NCBI GenBank assembly: GCA_943846665.1
Contig: OX044358.1
Location: 1,116,001-1,180,000, forward strand
Direction: 5' to 3'
Origin: Arcticimaribacter sp002477625
GTDB lineage: Bacteria > Bacteroidota > Bacteroidia > Flavobacteriales > Flavobacteriaceae
DNA length: 64,000 nt
Position numbers and translations under genes: made by a program. This document shows positions 17,264 to 25,744 of this stretch, piece after piece; position 1 is the first letter of the stretch; each line of letters begins with the position of its first letter. The notes under the pieces are model-generated. The model was given only the letters and a program-made list of their open reading frames with translations, made no database searches and was not told where the DNA came from.

Positions 17264-18199
17264 TTATTTGGTAGTTTTTCGGTCAAAAAAACGACTCAAG
17301 GTTATGTTGAGGTAATGATGCCCTTCTTGGGGCTGTACCTTATTGTCGGGACTCCTATTGAAGTAGGTAAAAGCAAAGCGCCAATCGTTTTTACGGATTG
17401 CATAACCGACTTCGATCATGGATCTGATGGGATTTATTGGGAGTGTAAAAGGTGCATTGTCGTTGAATAAACTTCCGGACAGCATATAGTCATGAGCGAT
17501 ATATTGCAAGCGGACGCCAAAATAAAGACCGTCTCCTTGTTCTTGATCGAGCAATACATTGCCTCCTTTAGAAAGAACCGTTTGCTTTCCCAAAACAAGG
17601 CCGAGTGCTGCTCCTCCCGAAATCTGTTGAGTCCCTATAGTTCCAAAAATATGGGATTGAATCGCAAGCTGTTGGTGCAAATTCCAACGTTTATAGGAAT
17701 CCGCAAAAACATTCAAATGAAGCGCTTGAGGCACCTCATCGGTCCAAGGAAGTTCGGGTAAGTTCAGAATTAAACGATGATAAGTGTTCTGCATCCATTG
17801 AGCTCCAGAGGCATCACCAGTTACCCCCAACTGTATTCCCCATTGTTTTTGCTTCCGTTCAGAAATTTCTCTCTGAAAAGTAAGTTTGAGGGAAGTCCAA
17901 CCGCCATACGGATAATCGTATACTTCCGAATTAGAAGTATACCGAAGGCTGGGCGTATAAATCTCTTGACCCAACTCCCACAGCAGGTATTTTTTTGGTC
18001 CAGTGTTGTTTATAGAATCTGAAGCTCGAAGCTGTTTCCCATATTGCAAAAAGATCCCACTAGAATAGTAGTGATCCATCATAAAATAAAGATCGTTGTC
18101 AATATTCAAACTGAAGTATTCTTGAGCAGCAAGAGGTTTGGAGGTTATCAAAGCAATAACCATCCATAAGTGCCCAAAAATAAAAATCTTATTTGTCAA
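17264..18199 (-). CDS. LpxR-family lipid A 3'-O-deacylase (outer membrane)
   Basis: 311 residues with a signal peptide (MTNKIFIFGHLWMVIALI, cleavage near residue 25 after LAAQ). The start of the mature protein, FSLNIDNDLYFMMDHYYSSGI, matches the LpxR family signature, in which the N-D pair and the S/T after it form part of the catalytic site. The remainder is beta-barrel with alternating strands and ends in LSRFFDR. LpxR removes the 3' acyloxyacyl chain of lipid A; activity here is assumed from family membership. It lies 60 bases upstream of the plug-like lipoprotein in the same direction. Confidence 0.8.
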   Translation of the reverse strand: MTNKIFIFGHLWMVIALITSKPLAAQEYFSLNIDNDLYFMMDHYYSSGIFLQYGKQLRASDSINNTGPKKYLLWELGQEIYTPSLRYTSNSEVYDYPYGGWTSLKLTFQREISERKQKQWGIQLGVTGDASGAQWMQNTYHRLILNLPELPWTDEVPQALHLNVFADSYKRWNLHQQLAIQSHIFGTIGTQQISGGAALGLVLGKQTVLSKGGNVLLDQEQGDGLYFGVRLQYIAHDYMLSGSLFNDNAPFTLPINPIRSMIEVGYAIRKNDWRFAFTYFNRSPDNKVQPQEGHHYLNITLSRFFDRKTTK

Positions 18200-18230
18200 G
18201 GGGCTAAGGTACTCATTTGAATGGGTATTC

Positions 18231-19022
18231 TTATCGGTTTTTAAGAACCAGCAGTGGAATTTTGGTGAAAAAATCTTTCTTGTATACCCTATCAGACTCC
18301 ATCAACTTTTCGAAAAACCCACGTTTGCGAGCAAAGACAACAAGTATGTTGGGTTGAATGCTTTGGAAATGCTCCAAAACACCTTGATATACCGTTGCGT
18401 TTTCAGAAGAGATTAGGCCTTCAGAAAATTCTACAATCTCATGGTCAATTTCTAAGCGTGCAGCTTCATGACCCGGGGTTTTAACCAACAGGAGGTTTAC
18501 TTTAGTGTTGAATTTTTTTATGATGGCTTTTAAAGGAGCTAAAGAGCGTTCACCGCTGATGTTTCCTTTTTTAAAGGCAAATAACGCAAGTTTAGGAGGA
18601 GTGAAAGTGGCTCCAATTGGAACCAATAAGACTGGAATTGATGTTTTTTTTGTAATCTTCCCGGAAATTTTTCCCAAAAAGAGCTTATCGCTACTGTCAT
18701 TACTTTTTGGCCCAACAACGATTAAGCCCAGCCCAATTTCCTTGTCTAAAGATTCAATTCCCGATACCAAATCTCCTTCATAGTTTACCATTTTGATATC
18801 GACAGCCTCGTCTTGGACCGATTGAACCATTTCCTTTATTCGATTAAAATTTTGAGTATGAATCGCTTCTTTGGCAGAGGATATGTGTACAGATGTCGGG
18901 GTAACTTTATGAGAGTCAATTACAAAGATAGAGGCCTTGAGGTCTTTGGCTAAAGCAATTGCATAGGTTAAAGTGTTCTTTCCGTTTGGCGAAATCCCTA
19001 TTGGGACAAGGATGTTTTTCAT
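18231..19022 (-). CDS. Universal stress protein (UspA), two-domain type
   Basis: 263 residues from ATG 19022 (MKNILVPIGISPNGKNTLTYAIALAK); the alternative start at 19037 adds only five residues. The N-terminal domain of about 145 residues is Usp-like (LVPxD-type start, then GLIVVGPKSNDSSDKLFLG with a nucleotide-loop-like end KTSIPVLLVP), followed by a second Usp-like half, KLALFAFKKG to the end. Flavobacterial proteins of this size have tandem Usp domains. They bind ATP and respond to stress; the role here is not defined. A TACTTTTG -7 element lies at 19052-19059. Confidence 0.75.
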   Translation of the reverse strand: MKNILVPIGISPNGKNTLTYAIALAKDLKASIFVIDSHKVTPTSVHISSAKEAIHTQNFNRIKEMVQSVQDEAVDIKMVNYEGDLVSGIESLDKEIGLGLIVVGPKSNDSSDKLFLGKISGKITKKTSIPVLLVPIGATFTPPKLALFAFKKGNISGERSLAPLKAIIKKFNTKVNLLLVKTPGHEAARLEIDHEIVEFSEGLISSENATVYQGVLEHFQSIQPNILVVFARKRGFFEKLMESDRVYKKDFFTKIPLLVLKNR

Positions 19023-19051
19023 TGTGTAGGGTGTCATGAATAATTCTAATA

Positions 19052-19059
19052 CAAAAGTA
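19052..19059 (-). promoter_or_regulatory. -7 element of the Usp gene
   Basis: TACTTTTG on the minus strand matches the Bacteroidota consensus TAnnTTTG, 29 bases upstream of the ATG at 19022. No clear -33 TTG at the optimal spacing. Confidence 0.4.
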
Positions 19060-19253
19060 ATAGTAAAGCATTGACTAAAAGTAAATTCTATCTGTTTTTT
19101 TGTTCGGGTGGTCGAAAAGGATATGTTTTCTGCATTTTTAAGTCGTTGTATAGAGCACTTCCTAAAGATTGTATTCGAGTAGAACTCAATTCAGAAAAAA
19201 TACAGAACTTGCGGGTATCAAATTGAAAGTTAAAACTAGCGCACACCTAAATT

Positions 19254-19709
19254 ATGGCACATAAAATAAGAATCACCAAAGAGTTCCATTTCGAAACGGG
19301 TCATGCCTTATACGGCTACGATGGTTTGTGTAAGAATGTTCACGGCCACAGCTATAAATTAGCCGTAACGGTTATTGGATCGCCGATCCAAGATCCTACT
19401 CATACCAAAAACGGGATGGTGATTGATTTTAGTGATTTAAAGAAAATTGTAAAAGAAGAAATTGTTTCCCCCTTTGATCATGCAACGGTCTTGAATGTTG
19501 ATTCTCCACACAAAGAATTAGCAGAAGAAATGGAGTCTAGAGGACATAAGGTGCTCAAAGTTGCCTATCAACCTACGAGTGAAATGATGGTGCTGGATTT
19601 TGCAAACAAAATCAAGACCCGCTTACCTCAAGGGATTTCCTTATTTGCATTGACACTAAGAGAAACGGAGACTTCTTTTGCCGAATGGCATGCTGCGGAT
19701 AATCTTTAA
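19254..19709 (+). CDS. queD: 6-carboxy-5,6,7,8-tetrahydropterin synthase (QueD)
   Basis: 151 residues, near the family size. The zinc ligands His17 (FETGHAL), His30 and His32 (NVHGHSY) are present, with Cys26 in the GLCKN loop as catalytic residue, and the family segment ETETSFAEW at the C-terminus. QueD converts 7,8-dihydroneopterin triphosphate to 6-carboxytetrahydropterin in queuosine (preQ0) biosynthesis. Cytoplasmic. It converges on the PBP1A gene with a 4-base overlap; no other queuosine gene lies in the window. Confidence 0.88.
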   Translation: MAHKIRITKEFHFETGHALYGYDGLCKNVHGHSYKLAVTVIGSPIQDPTHTKNGMVIDFSDLKKIVKEEIVSPFDHATVLNVDSPHKELAEEMESRGHKVLKVAYQPTSEMMVLDFANKIKTRLPQGISLFALTLRETETSFAEWHAADNL

Positions 19710-22048
19710 AATCCAAGACCTTCTAGATCGTCTTTTTTAGCCTCCTGATGAAGGTCGTCCAGTACAGCTCCTTGTTGACAATCGATTGGGATGCTCAGCA
19801 CTTCAAGTGGTTCAAAATCTTCCATTGAAATTCCTAGTTCGGGTATGGCATAGGCATCGCGCATGTACATTGCCCATATCGGTAATGCCATGGTTGCTCC
19901 CTGCCCAAAGGCAATGTCTTCAAAATGTACTGCTCGGTCTTCTCCTCCAACCCAAACGCCTGTTACTAAATTGGGTACCATACCCATAAACCAACCGTCG
20001 CTTTGGTTTTGAGTGGTCCCTGTTTTTCCAGCAATGGGATTTTCAAATTGATAAGGATAACCTGTTACTACGTTTTTGTAAGCATAGTTATTTTCGTCTG
20101 CTCCTTGATGACGCAGACGAATTCCTGATCCAGCTTCAGTAACTCCTTTAAGTAGATCAATGGTTACATAGGCCGATTCTTGACTCAATACATCTTTAGT
20201 TTCTGGCACAACTTCGAAAAGTACGGTTCCGTTTTTATCTTCAATTCGAGAAATCATAATGGGCTTTACATAAATCCCTTTATTAGCAAAAGTACTGTAA
20301 GCCCCAACCATTTCAAGCAAACTGATGTCTGGAGTCCCTAAAGCAATCGAAGGGACAGCAGGTAAATAAGAGGTGATTCCCATTTTTCGAGCCAAGTTGA
20401 TTACCGGTCTGGGACCTACCCGATCCATCAGACGAGCACTAACGGTGTTTACAGAATTGGCTAATGCATTTTTTAGGGTACGCATTTGCCCGTACTTATC
20501 TCCAGAATTCTTTGGACACCAGGCGTCAACATTACCGTGTTTCATCGGTTCGATACAAAACAAAGCATCGGGTAAAATATCGCAGGGCGATAAACGCAGC
20601 TGATCGATTGCAGTGGCGTATAGAAACGGCTTGAAGGTTGATCCGATTTGTCGTCTGCCTTGATAAACCTGATCGTATTGAAAGTGCTTATAATTGAATC
20701 CTCCTACCCAAGCCTTTACGTGGCCTGTTAATGGGTTCATCGACATCATCGATGCGCGTAAAAAGTGTTTGTAATATCGAATTGAATCCAATGGACTCAT
20801 AAGGGTGTCGCGATCGCCTTTCCAGCTAAAAACTTCCATTTCAACGGGCTTTTGAAACGAAGCCCAAATTGCTTCTTCATCTTTTCCAGAAGCGCGCATT
20901 TTGCGCCAGCGCTCCGATCGACGTGCTTTGTTTTGTAAAAGTGTGTCGATTTCCCCTTCCCGAAGATCTAAAAAAGGAGCTGTAGGATTTGCTTCTGGGG
21001 TATTCTGTAAAAAGAATTCTTCTTGCAAATTCGCCATATGTGCATTGACCGCCTTTTCTCCTATTTCTTGTAATCGAGAATCTAGGGTTGTAAATATTCG
21101 TAAGCCATCCCGAAAAATATCATACTTTGTCCCATCAGGTTTCGGATTATTCTTAGTCCATTTTCGCATGAACTGCTGTAAGTATGCTCTAAAATAAGTT
21201 GCCAATCCCTCTCGGTGAGAATCGGGAGTATAATCGATTGTTAGGGGGATTTGCTTGAGGGAGTCGAGCTCAACTTCTGAAATAAAGCCGTTGCGGTTCA
21301 TTTGATTGAGCACCACATTTCTTCTTTGCTCTACACGTTCTGGGCGGCGTAATGGATTGAATAAGGATGAGTTTTTGAGCATTCCTACTAAGGTTGCCGA
21401 TTGTTCAATCCGTAAAGCCTTGGGGGTGGTGTTAAAGTAAATTTTTGCAGCCGACTGAATACCATCGGCACTGTATCCAAAATCATAGATGTTCAAATAC
21501 ATGGCTATGATTTCTTTCTTGGTATAGCGGCGTTCCAATTGCACAGCCAGTACCCATTCTTTAAATTTCTGAATAACGGCCTCCACTTTGTTTCGAGAAC
21601 GAACTCCAACAAACAGTTGTCGCGCCAGTTGTTGGCTGATGGTACTTGCTCCTCCTTTTTTACCCAAATAAACTAAAGCCCTAAGAGTCCCTTTCAGGTC
21701 GATTCCCGAATGACTGAAAAAACGCTCATCTTCGGTCGCAATAAGTGCATTTACTAAGTTTTTAGGAAGTGCATCATAAGCAATTGAAGTCCGATTGTCA
21801 TTAAAATAAAATTTTCCCAAAACGACTCCATCATTGGATAAAATCTGCGTGGCTAGGTTTGTTTTTGGGTTTTCAAGTTGCTGTAGTTCTGGCATTTGAC
21901 CCAAAAGGCCTAATGCTGCACTTGAAAATAAAGCAATTACAGATAAAATGCCTAAAGCAACGGTTGCCCAAAAAAATCGCAGTGCAGTTTTAAAAGGATT
22001 CCCTCCTTTTTTCTTCTTCTGGGTTGCTTTTTTCTTTTTAGTTGCCAT
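19706..22048 (-). CDS. Class A penicillin-binding protein (PBP1A-like)
   Basis: 780 residues: a Lys-rich cytoplasmic start, one membrane anchor (about 25-50), the GT51 glycosyltransferase domain (EDERFFSHSGID with the catalytic Glu, about residue 106; GGASTISQQLARQLF), and a transpeptidase domain with SxxK in GSTFKPF, SVN in NSVNTVSARL and KTGT in AGKTGTTQNQSDGWF. It makes and crosslinks peptidoglycan at the inner membrane. Its ATG overlaps the TAA of gldH (TAATG), so it is translated with the ricT-gldH operon. Confidence 0.92.
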   Translation of the reverse strand: MATKKKKATQKKKKGGNPFKTALRFFWATVALGILSVIALFSSAALGLLGQMPELQQLENPKTNLATQILSNDGVVLGKFYFNDNRTSIAYDALPKNLVNALIATEDERFFSHSGIDLKGTLRALVYLGKKGGASTISQQLARQLFVGVRSRNKVEAVIQKFKEWVLAVQLERRYTKKEIIAMYLNIYDFGYSADGIQSAAKIYFNTTPKALRIEQSATLVGMLKNSSLFNPLRRPERVEQRRNVVLNQMNRNGFISEVELDSLKQIPLTIDYTPDSHREGLATYFRAYLQQFMRKWTKNNPKPDGTKYDIFRDGLRIFTTLDSRLQEIGEKAVNAHMANLQEEFFLQNTPEANPTAPFLDLREGEIDTLLQNKARRSERWRKMRASGKDEEAIWASFQKPVEMEVFSWKGDRDTLMSPLDSIRYYKHFLRASMMSMNPLTGHVKAWVGGFNYKHFQYDQVYQGRRQIGSTFKPFLYATAIDQLRLSPCDILPDALFCIEPMKHGNVDAWCPKNSGDKYGQMRTLKNALANSVNTVSARLMDRVGPRPVINLARKMGITSYLPAVPSIALGTPDISLLEMVGAYSTFANKGIYVKPIMISRIEDKNGTVLFEVVPETKDVLSQESAYVTIDLLKGVTEAGSGIRLRHQGADENNYAYKNVVTGYPYQFENPIAGKTGTTQNQSDGWFMGMVPNLVTGVWVGGEDRAVHFEDIAFGQGATMALPIWAMYMRDAYAIPELGISMEDFEPLEVLSIPIDCQQGAVLDDLHQEAKKDDLEGLGF

Positions 22049-22527
22049 TAGGGTTGAATTTGAGGTTCAATTGAGACACCCACATTGATAATGCCTTCTA
22101 AGAATGAAACGCCTTCAACAGATCCATTATTGCGTACCCGCTGAGAAAATTCAATGAAATAAGGACCGCTGTGCGGCGGGTTCCAGTCCGCTTTCCACCA
22201 CAGTTTACTTTCTTTCACATCTAAAAATCCTGCTCCCAGCCACTTTCCCTGTGGGTCGGCCATGGCATATTCTAAGGTATCGCGAGCAAGCACTTGAATG
22301 GAATCTCTCAATTCGGCTACTAAAAACAAATTGGAATAGGGATAGGTGTTTGTATTGCGGATGTGGATGTAGATATCCGAAGGAGTTTGTACAATTTGAT
22401 CGGAAGTGAAGCTAATGTTTTCGTCGGAGGGCCAACCGTTAGAAAGTTCGTGATACGCTCTAAAACCAAGACTCGAATCGCAGGAAGCGAACATAAAAAG
22501 AGTCAGAAGAAAGGCTACACTACGCAT
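22048..22527 (-). CDS. gldH: Gliding motility lipoprotein GldH
   Basis: 160 residues from ATG 22527 (MRSVAFLLTLFMFASCDSS), chosen because it gives a lipobox (FASC, Cys16); an upstream frame extension is rejected. GldH is a lipoprotein needed for gliding and type IX secretion in Flavobacterium. The body matches the family (AYHELSNGWPSDENISFTSD; PYSNLFLVAELRD; KWLGAGFLDVKESKLWW). The gene starts 8 bases inside the end of ricT and its stop overlaps the start of the PBP1A gene, the standard flavobacterial order. Confidence 0.88.
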   Translation of the reverse strand: MRSVAFLLTLFMFASCDSSLGFRAYHELSNGWPSDENISFTSDQIVQTPSDIYIHIRNTNTYPYSNLFLVAELRDSIQVLARDTLEYAMADPQGKWLGAGFLDVKESKLWWKADWNPPHSGPYFIEFSQRVRNNGSVEGVSFLEGIINVGVSIEPQIQP

Positions 22528-23677
22528 TTTTCTTTGGGTTATTGTTCTTTCTGGAGCGCGACTTCTTTCTTCCCTTTTTTTGCTTTGGACGATCAAAACG
22601 ATTCAAACTATCCTGGCCTACAACATTTTCAAAAACTTTTTCAGAAGCTTCTACTTTTTCTTCGTGGGCGTAATCTTCAAGGCTAGAAACTGGTTTTTTT
22701 GCCTTATTCAGAGAGATTATTTCGTTGGCTTGGTCGGTGGTCAACAAATGCCAATTCATCCACTCTCCTCTATAAGCATACCACAAATGCCCTTTGAAGA
22801 TGTCTATTTTTTGGCAAACACCTACGCCCTTCTCCGTTTGTAATTTGGTTTCCATTTTCGGAAAATTCTTCAGTGCATTGCGATAAGAATCGAGTTCGTA
22901 GTTTAAGCAGCACTTTAACTTACCACACTGACCCGCAAGTTTTTGGGGGTTTAACGAGAGTTGTTGATAACGCGCTGCAGAGGTAGAAACCGATCTAAAA
23001 TCTGTGAGCCAGGTAGAGCAACACAATTCTCTTCCGCAAGAACCTATCCCACCCAAACGAGCGGCTTCTTGGCGTAGGCCAATCTGACGCATATCGACCC
23101 GAATGCTGAATGCCTGTGCCATGTCTTTGATCAGCTGACGGAAATCAACTCTTTTCTCGGCCGTATAATAAAAGGTCGCTTTGGACCCATCTCCTTGAAA
23201 TTCAACATCAGAAATTTTCATTTCTAAATGTAGGTAGATGGCCATTTCGCGTGCCCGCTTCTGAATGGTTTCTTCTCGATCACGAGCTGCCTGCCAAACG
23301 TCGATGTCTTTTTGATTTGCTTTTCGGTAGATCTTCAAAACATCTTCGCTCTTTTCAGATACATTCTTTTTTTTCATTTGAAAACGAACCAGCTCCCCTG
23401 TCAGGGTTACCTGGCCGATGTCATGTCCACTTTGTGCTTCAGTAGCAACTAAGTCTCCAATACTCAAACTGATGTCTTTTCCTTTTCGATAAAAGGCTTT
23501 GCGGCTGTTTTTAAAACGTACCTCAACAATAGTGCATGCTTCTTGTCCATTGGGCAATTGCATATTAGACAACCAATCGAAAACCGTGAGTTTGTTGCAA
23601 CTATCCGTTCCGCAAGTACCATTGCTTTTACAGCCCCGTGGGGAACCGTCAGATGTAGAACATGAAGCGCAACTCAT
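22520..23677 (-). CDS. ricT: PSP1-domain RicT/YaaT-like protein
   Basis: 385 residues. It starts with a Cys-rich segment (MSCASCSTSDG...GTCGTDSC), followed by the PSP1 C-terminal domain with the conserved GIGSCGRELCCSTWL (about residues 215-230) and QCGKLKCCLNYELD motifs that carry four more Cys. In Bacillus the relative RicT joins the iron-sulfur Ric complex acting with RNase Y on mRNA; in Flavobacteria it is usually next to gldH. The Lys-rich C-terminus (KQKKGRKKSRSRKNN) may bind nucleic acid. Cytoplasmic. Confidence 0.85.
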   Translation of the reverse strand: MSCASCSTSDGSPRGCKSNGTCGTDSCNKLTVFDWLSNMQLPNGQEACTIVEVRFKNSRKAFYRKGKDISLSIGDLVATEAQSGHDIGQVTLTGELVRFQMKKKNVSEKSEDVLKIYRKANQKDIDVWQAARDREETIQKRAREMAIYLHLEMKISDVEFQGDGSKATFYYTAEKRVDFRQLIKDMAQAFSIRVDMRQIGLRQEAARLGGIGSCGRELCCSTWLTDFRSVSTSAARYQQLSLNPQKLAGQCGKLKCCLNYELDSYRNALKNFPKMETKLQTEKGVGVCQKIDIFKGHLWYAYRGEWMNWHLLTTDQANEIISLNKAKKPVSSLEDYAHEEKVEASEKVFENVVGQDSLNRFDRPKQKKGRKKSRSRKNNNPKKNA

Positions 23678-23984
23678 ATGAGAATTTTTTTAAAACGTGA
23701 AAGGTAAAGATACGGTTAATTAATAAAAAGGAAAGACTTCCTTTTTATTATTGGTTTTAAAATTTAAAAACTGTCGAACACCCCTTTATTAAGGGTTTTA
23801 ACGTTTTTACAATTTCATTTTGGCCCTGCACAGACTAGATTCCGGGTATTGCATTGTCTTGAAAAATAATTGCTGTTAGAATGCGGTTCATGGAGTGGAT
23901 TGAATGGAGGTAACGGTTGTATTATTTGGTGTTTGCCATTGATGACATCCTCTGTCAAATACACTATCTTTTTGTTTGGCACTT
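23678..23984. other. Gap of about 307 bases between ricT and DUF2927 gene
   Basis: It contains the palindromic hairpin at 23721-23750, which in the minus-strand orientation could terminate transcripts coming from the DUF2927 gene. A TATCTTTA element on the minus strand (23705-23712) could be the -7 box for ricT. The remainder (about 23760-23980) holds no frame I would call a gene. Confidence 0.4.
23721..23750 (-). terminator. Palindromic hairpin downstream of the DUF2927 gene
   Basis: TAATAAAAAGGAA at 23721-23733 pairs perfectly with 23738-23750 around AGAC, a 13-bp stem with A/T flanks in both directions. It lies after the DUF2927 gene stop (23985) and upstream of ricT on the minus strand. 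Confidence 0.55.
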
Positions 23985-24698
23985 TTATTCACTGCTTAGG
24001 ATCTCCTTCAAGACTACCTCAACTTGAGTTTCATTCAGACCAATACTCATATCAGGGTGGTACAATAATCTGATTAGATCTCTATCAATTAAAGCATATT
24101 CCATTGTAGTGGTCCAGGCCGATTGGAAGATACTCTCTGAATACTTTTGGGAGTCTCTGGCTAGTCCTAGTGACTGGGTTAGCTCTTCACGTAACAAGTG
24201 TTTCTGCTCGGTTAAATTAGTTCTAGCAATATCAACATACATATGTCCAGACGTTAATTGATTTTGATTATTCCAAAATACCGAAAACAAACCGAAATTA
24301 GAAGTAACCAGATCAACTTGACTTGAATATAATTGTGCATAGTCAGTTCCCGTGCCAAAAAATATAAAATAATTTGATTGTGAAGAGTCGTTTACAATAG
24401 TCATTGTAAAACCATCTGTAACCAATTCGTTGATTTCAGTCTTTATTTTTTCCAATTCATCTATTAATTCATCCGTTGGTTCGCCTCCAACAAATATCTT
24501 AAGTTCTGAATTCCATTTACGAGTTATTCTACTCGCGTCTCCAAATTCAAAGCCTAAAGCAACATTTTTAAAATAATCAATAACATTAATTTCATGCATA
24601 CTCAATTCTGATTCTGGCAAACCAGCGTTATCATCATCTTTGGAACATGAGGACACAGTGATCAGGATGGAAATAAGTACTAAAATTTTATTTTTCAT
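23985..24698 (-). CDS. DUF2927-type lipoprotein
   Basis: 237 residues starting with a lipoprotein signal (VSSCSKDDDN, Cys18). The core shows ISDFEF-type strands ending with a conserved REELTQSLGLARDSQKYSESIFQ block, which is the DUF2927 family hallmark (a possible metal or peptidase-like fold, unproven). Expected to be lipid-anchored in the envelope. Function unknown. It is separated by 150 bases from another lipoprotein gene (24848-25381) and by an attC-like sequence, so it may be a mobile cassette. Confidence 0.6.
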   Translation of the reverse strand: MKNKILVLISILITVSSCSKDDDNAGLPESELSMHEINVIDYFKNVALGFEFGDASRITRKWNSELKIFVGGEPTDELIDELEKIKTEINELVTDGFTMTIVNDSSQSNYFIFFGTGTDYAQLYSSQVDLVTSNFGLFSVFWNNQNQLTSGHMYVDIARTNLTEQKHLLREELTQSLGLARDSQKYSESIFQSAWTTTMEYALIDRDLIRLLYHPDMSIGLNETQVEVVLKEILSSE

Positions 24699-24715
24699 GT
24701 TTTCTTGAGTATAAA

Positions 24716-24795
24716 TTGTGCCTAACGGTTTGCATAGTTGCAGTTAGCGTGTTTAGGGACAATTGACAGCTATGTCTTGTTACAGACAGTTTTTA
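24716..24795. repeat. attC-like sequence between two lipoprotein genes
   Basis: On the + strand it starts with GCCTAAC (matching the integron R'' core RYYYAAC, 24719-24725), has CATAG at 24733-24737 opposed by CTATG at 24770-24774, and ends with GTTACAGACAGTT (24779-24791). The last 13 bases occur again in inverted form at 25488-25500 beyond the next gene. No integrase is present in the window. The attC identity is a guess from layout, and the stem is weak. Confidence 0.35.
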
Positions 24796-24847
24796 TCATT
24801 CATCTTTTTAGTGTTTTTTTACACTTAACTATATTTTAAGATAAAAA

Positions 24848-25381
24848 CTACTTAGTATTCTTATTCCATTTTTCCCAATTTGGCGACGTTTTTCGCCATA
24901 AAGGTTTAGCTTCTATATTTAATGCACGATTTGGATAAAGGACATACCATGTTGATGATCTATATCTATCCGTATCTCCTCCTACTAAAGTATCTTGCAT
25001 ATAATTTGTCATTATACTCATTGTGTATCCATTCGTTCCGACAATATTTGTCCAGTGATTCCGTGTTCTAAATCTAATTTTGAGAGAATCTCCATCTATT
25101 CGTGGAGCTTGACCTACTATTGTTTTAATTTGAGCGAATACTTCTTCTCCTTCAAAAATAGTTAGGAAGTTTACGTCTGCAACATGTTCTACCCGATTAC
25201 TTCCCCAGCCTACCCTAATTGGATATCCAAGTCTTACCGCATCGATCAGTTTTGATTTATCCCCAAAAGTTATTCCTCCATTTTCATCGTTCTGAAATAC
25301 TTTCTGCCAGCCGGTTTTGGAATTATCAGGCATTTGGCAAGAACAAAAAAGAAGCAGAATTACACTAAATAATTTTGTCAT
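24848..25381 (-). CDS. Hypothetical lipoprotein, 177 aa
   Basis: 177 residues with a lipoprotein signal (MTKLFSVILLLFCSCQM, Cys13 or Cys15). No family recognised. The mature part has a conserved-looking core (LIDAVRLGYPIRVGWGSN; DRYRSSTWYVLYPN) with many aromatic residues and is likely soluble in the periplasm. The gene is bounded by an inverted 13-base repeat at 24779-24791 and 25488-25500, which hints that it was carried in as a cassette. Confidence 0.55.
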   Translation of the reverse strand: MTKLFSVILLLFCSCQMPDNSKTGWQKVFQNDENGGITFGDKSKLIDAVRLGYPIRVGWGSNRVEHVADVNFLTIFEGEEVFAQIKTIVGQAPRIDGDSLKIRFRTRNHWTNIVGTNGYTMSIMTNYMQDTLVGGDTDRYRSSTWYVLYPNRALNIEAKPLWRKTSPNWEKWNKNTK

Positions 25382-25744
25382 TTTTTTCGCTTTAGTTAAG
25401 TCTCTTCATACCTCTTCTTTTTAAGACATACAAAGAAGTGATTGAAATATTAAATTATTCTTAATCAAATGTTGGCGTTGGGCTTTTAACTGTCTGTAAC
25501 TTGTATATAGGTTTCCTGTCTCCAACAAGTGCATAGGAAACCGCTTTTATAGTAGCGCTATAAGAATCGGATAATAACCGCAGGTTTTTCATGACATAGA
25601 ACAGATTTGGGAGCTGTTGTTTTTCAAATGTAGTAAAAAAAGTAAAGCCCTCAAAAAGAGGGCTTTTGCATGTATTTTGGGAGTTGAACCAAAAGATTGT
25701 TCCACGATCGGGATTCCTATAGAACCCTAGATATAGGTTTCCTT
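25382..25744. other. Gap with repeats, hairpins and tRNA-3'-like sequence
   Basis: 363 bases without a gene. It holds the inverted partner repeat AACTGTCTGTAAC (25488-25500), a 13-base direct repeat ATATAGGTTTCCT at 25505-25517 and 25731-25743, an 8-bp hairpin (GGTTTCCT at 25510-25517 with 25535-25542), a terminator at 25644-25667, and on the minus strand a GGTTCAACTCCC-like stretch near 25680-25692 that resembles a T-arm. Nothing intact can be named from this. Confidence 0.5.
25644..25667 (-). terminator. Bidirectional terminator hairpin
   Basis: AAAGCCCTC (25644-25652) pairs with GAGGGCTTT (25658-25666) over AAAAA. A-rich on the left and T-rich on the right, so it can work in both directions. 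On the minus strand it lies about 80 bases beyond the trhO stop at 25745. Confidence 0.7.
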
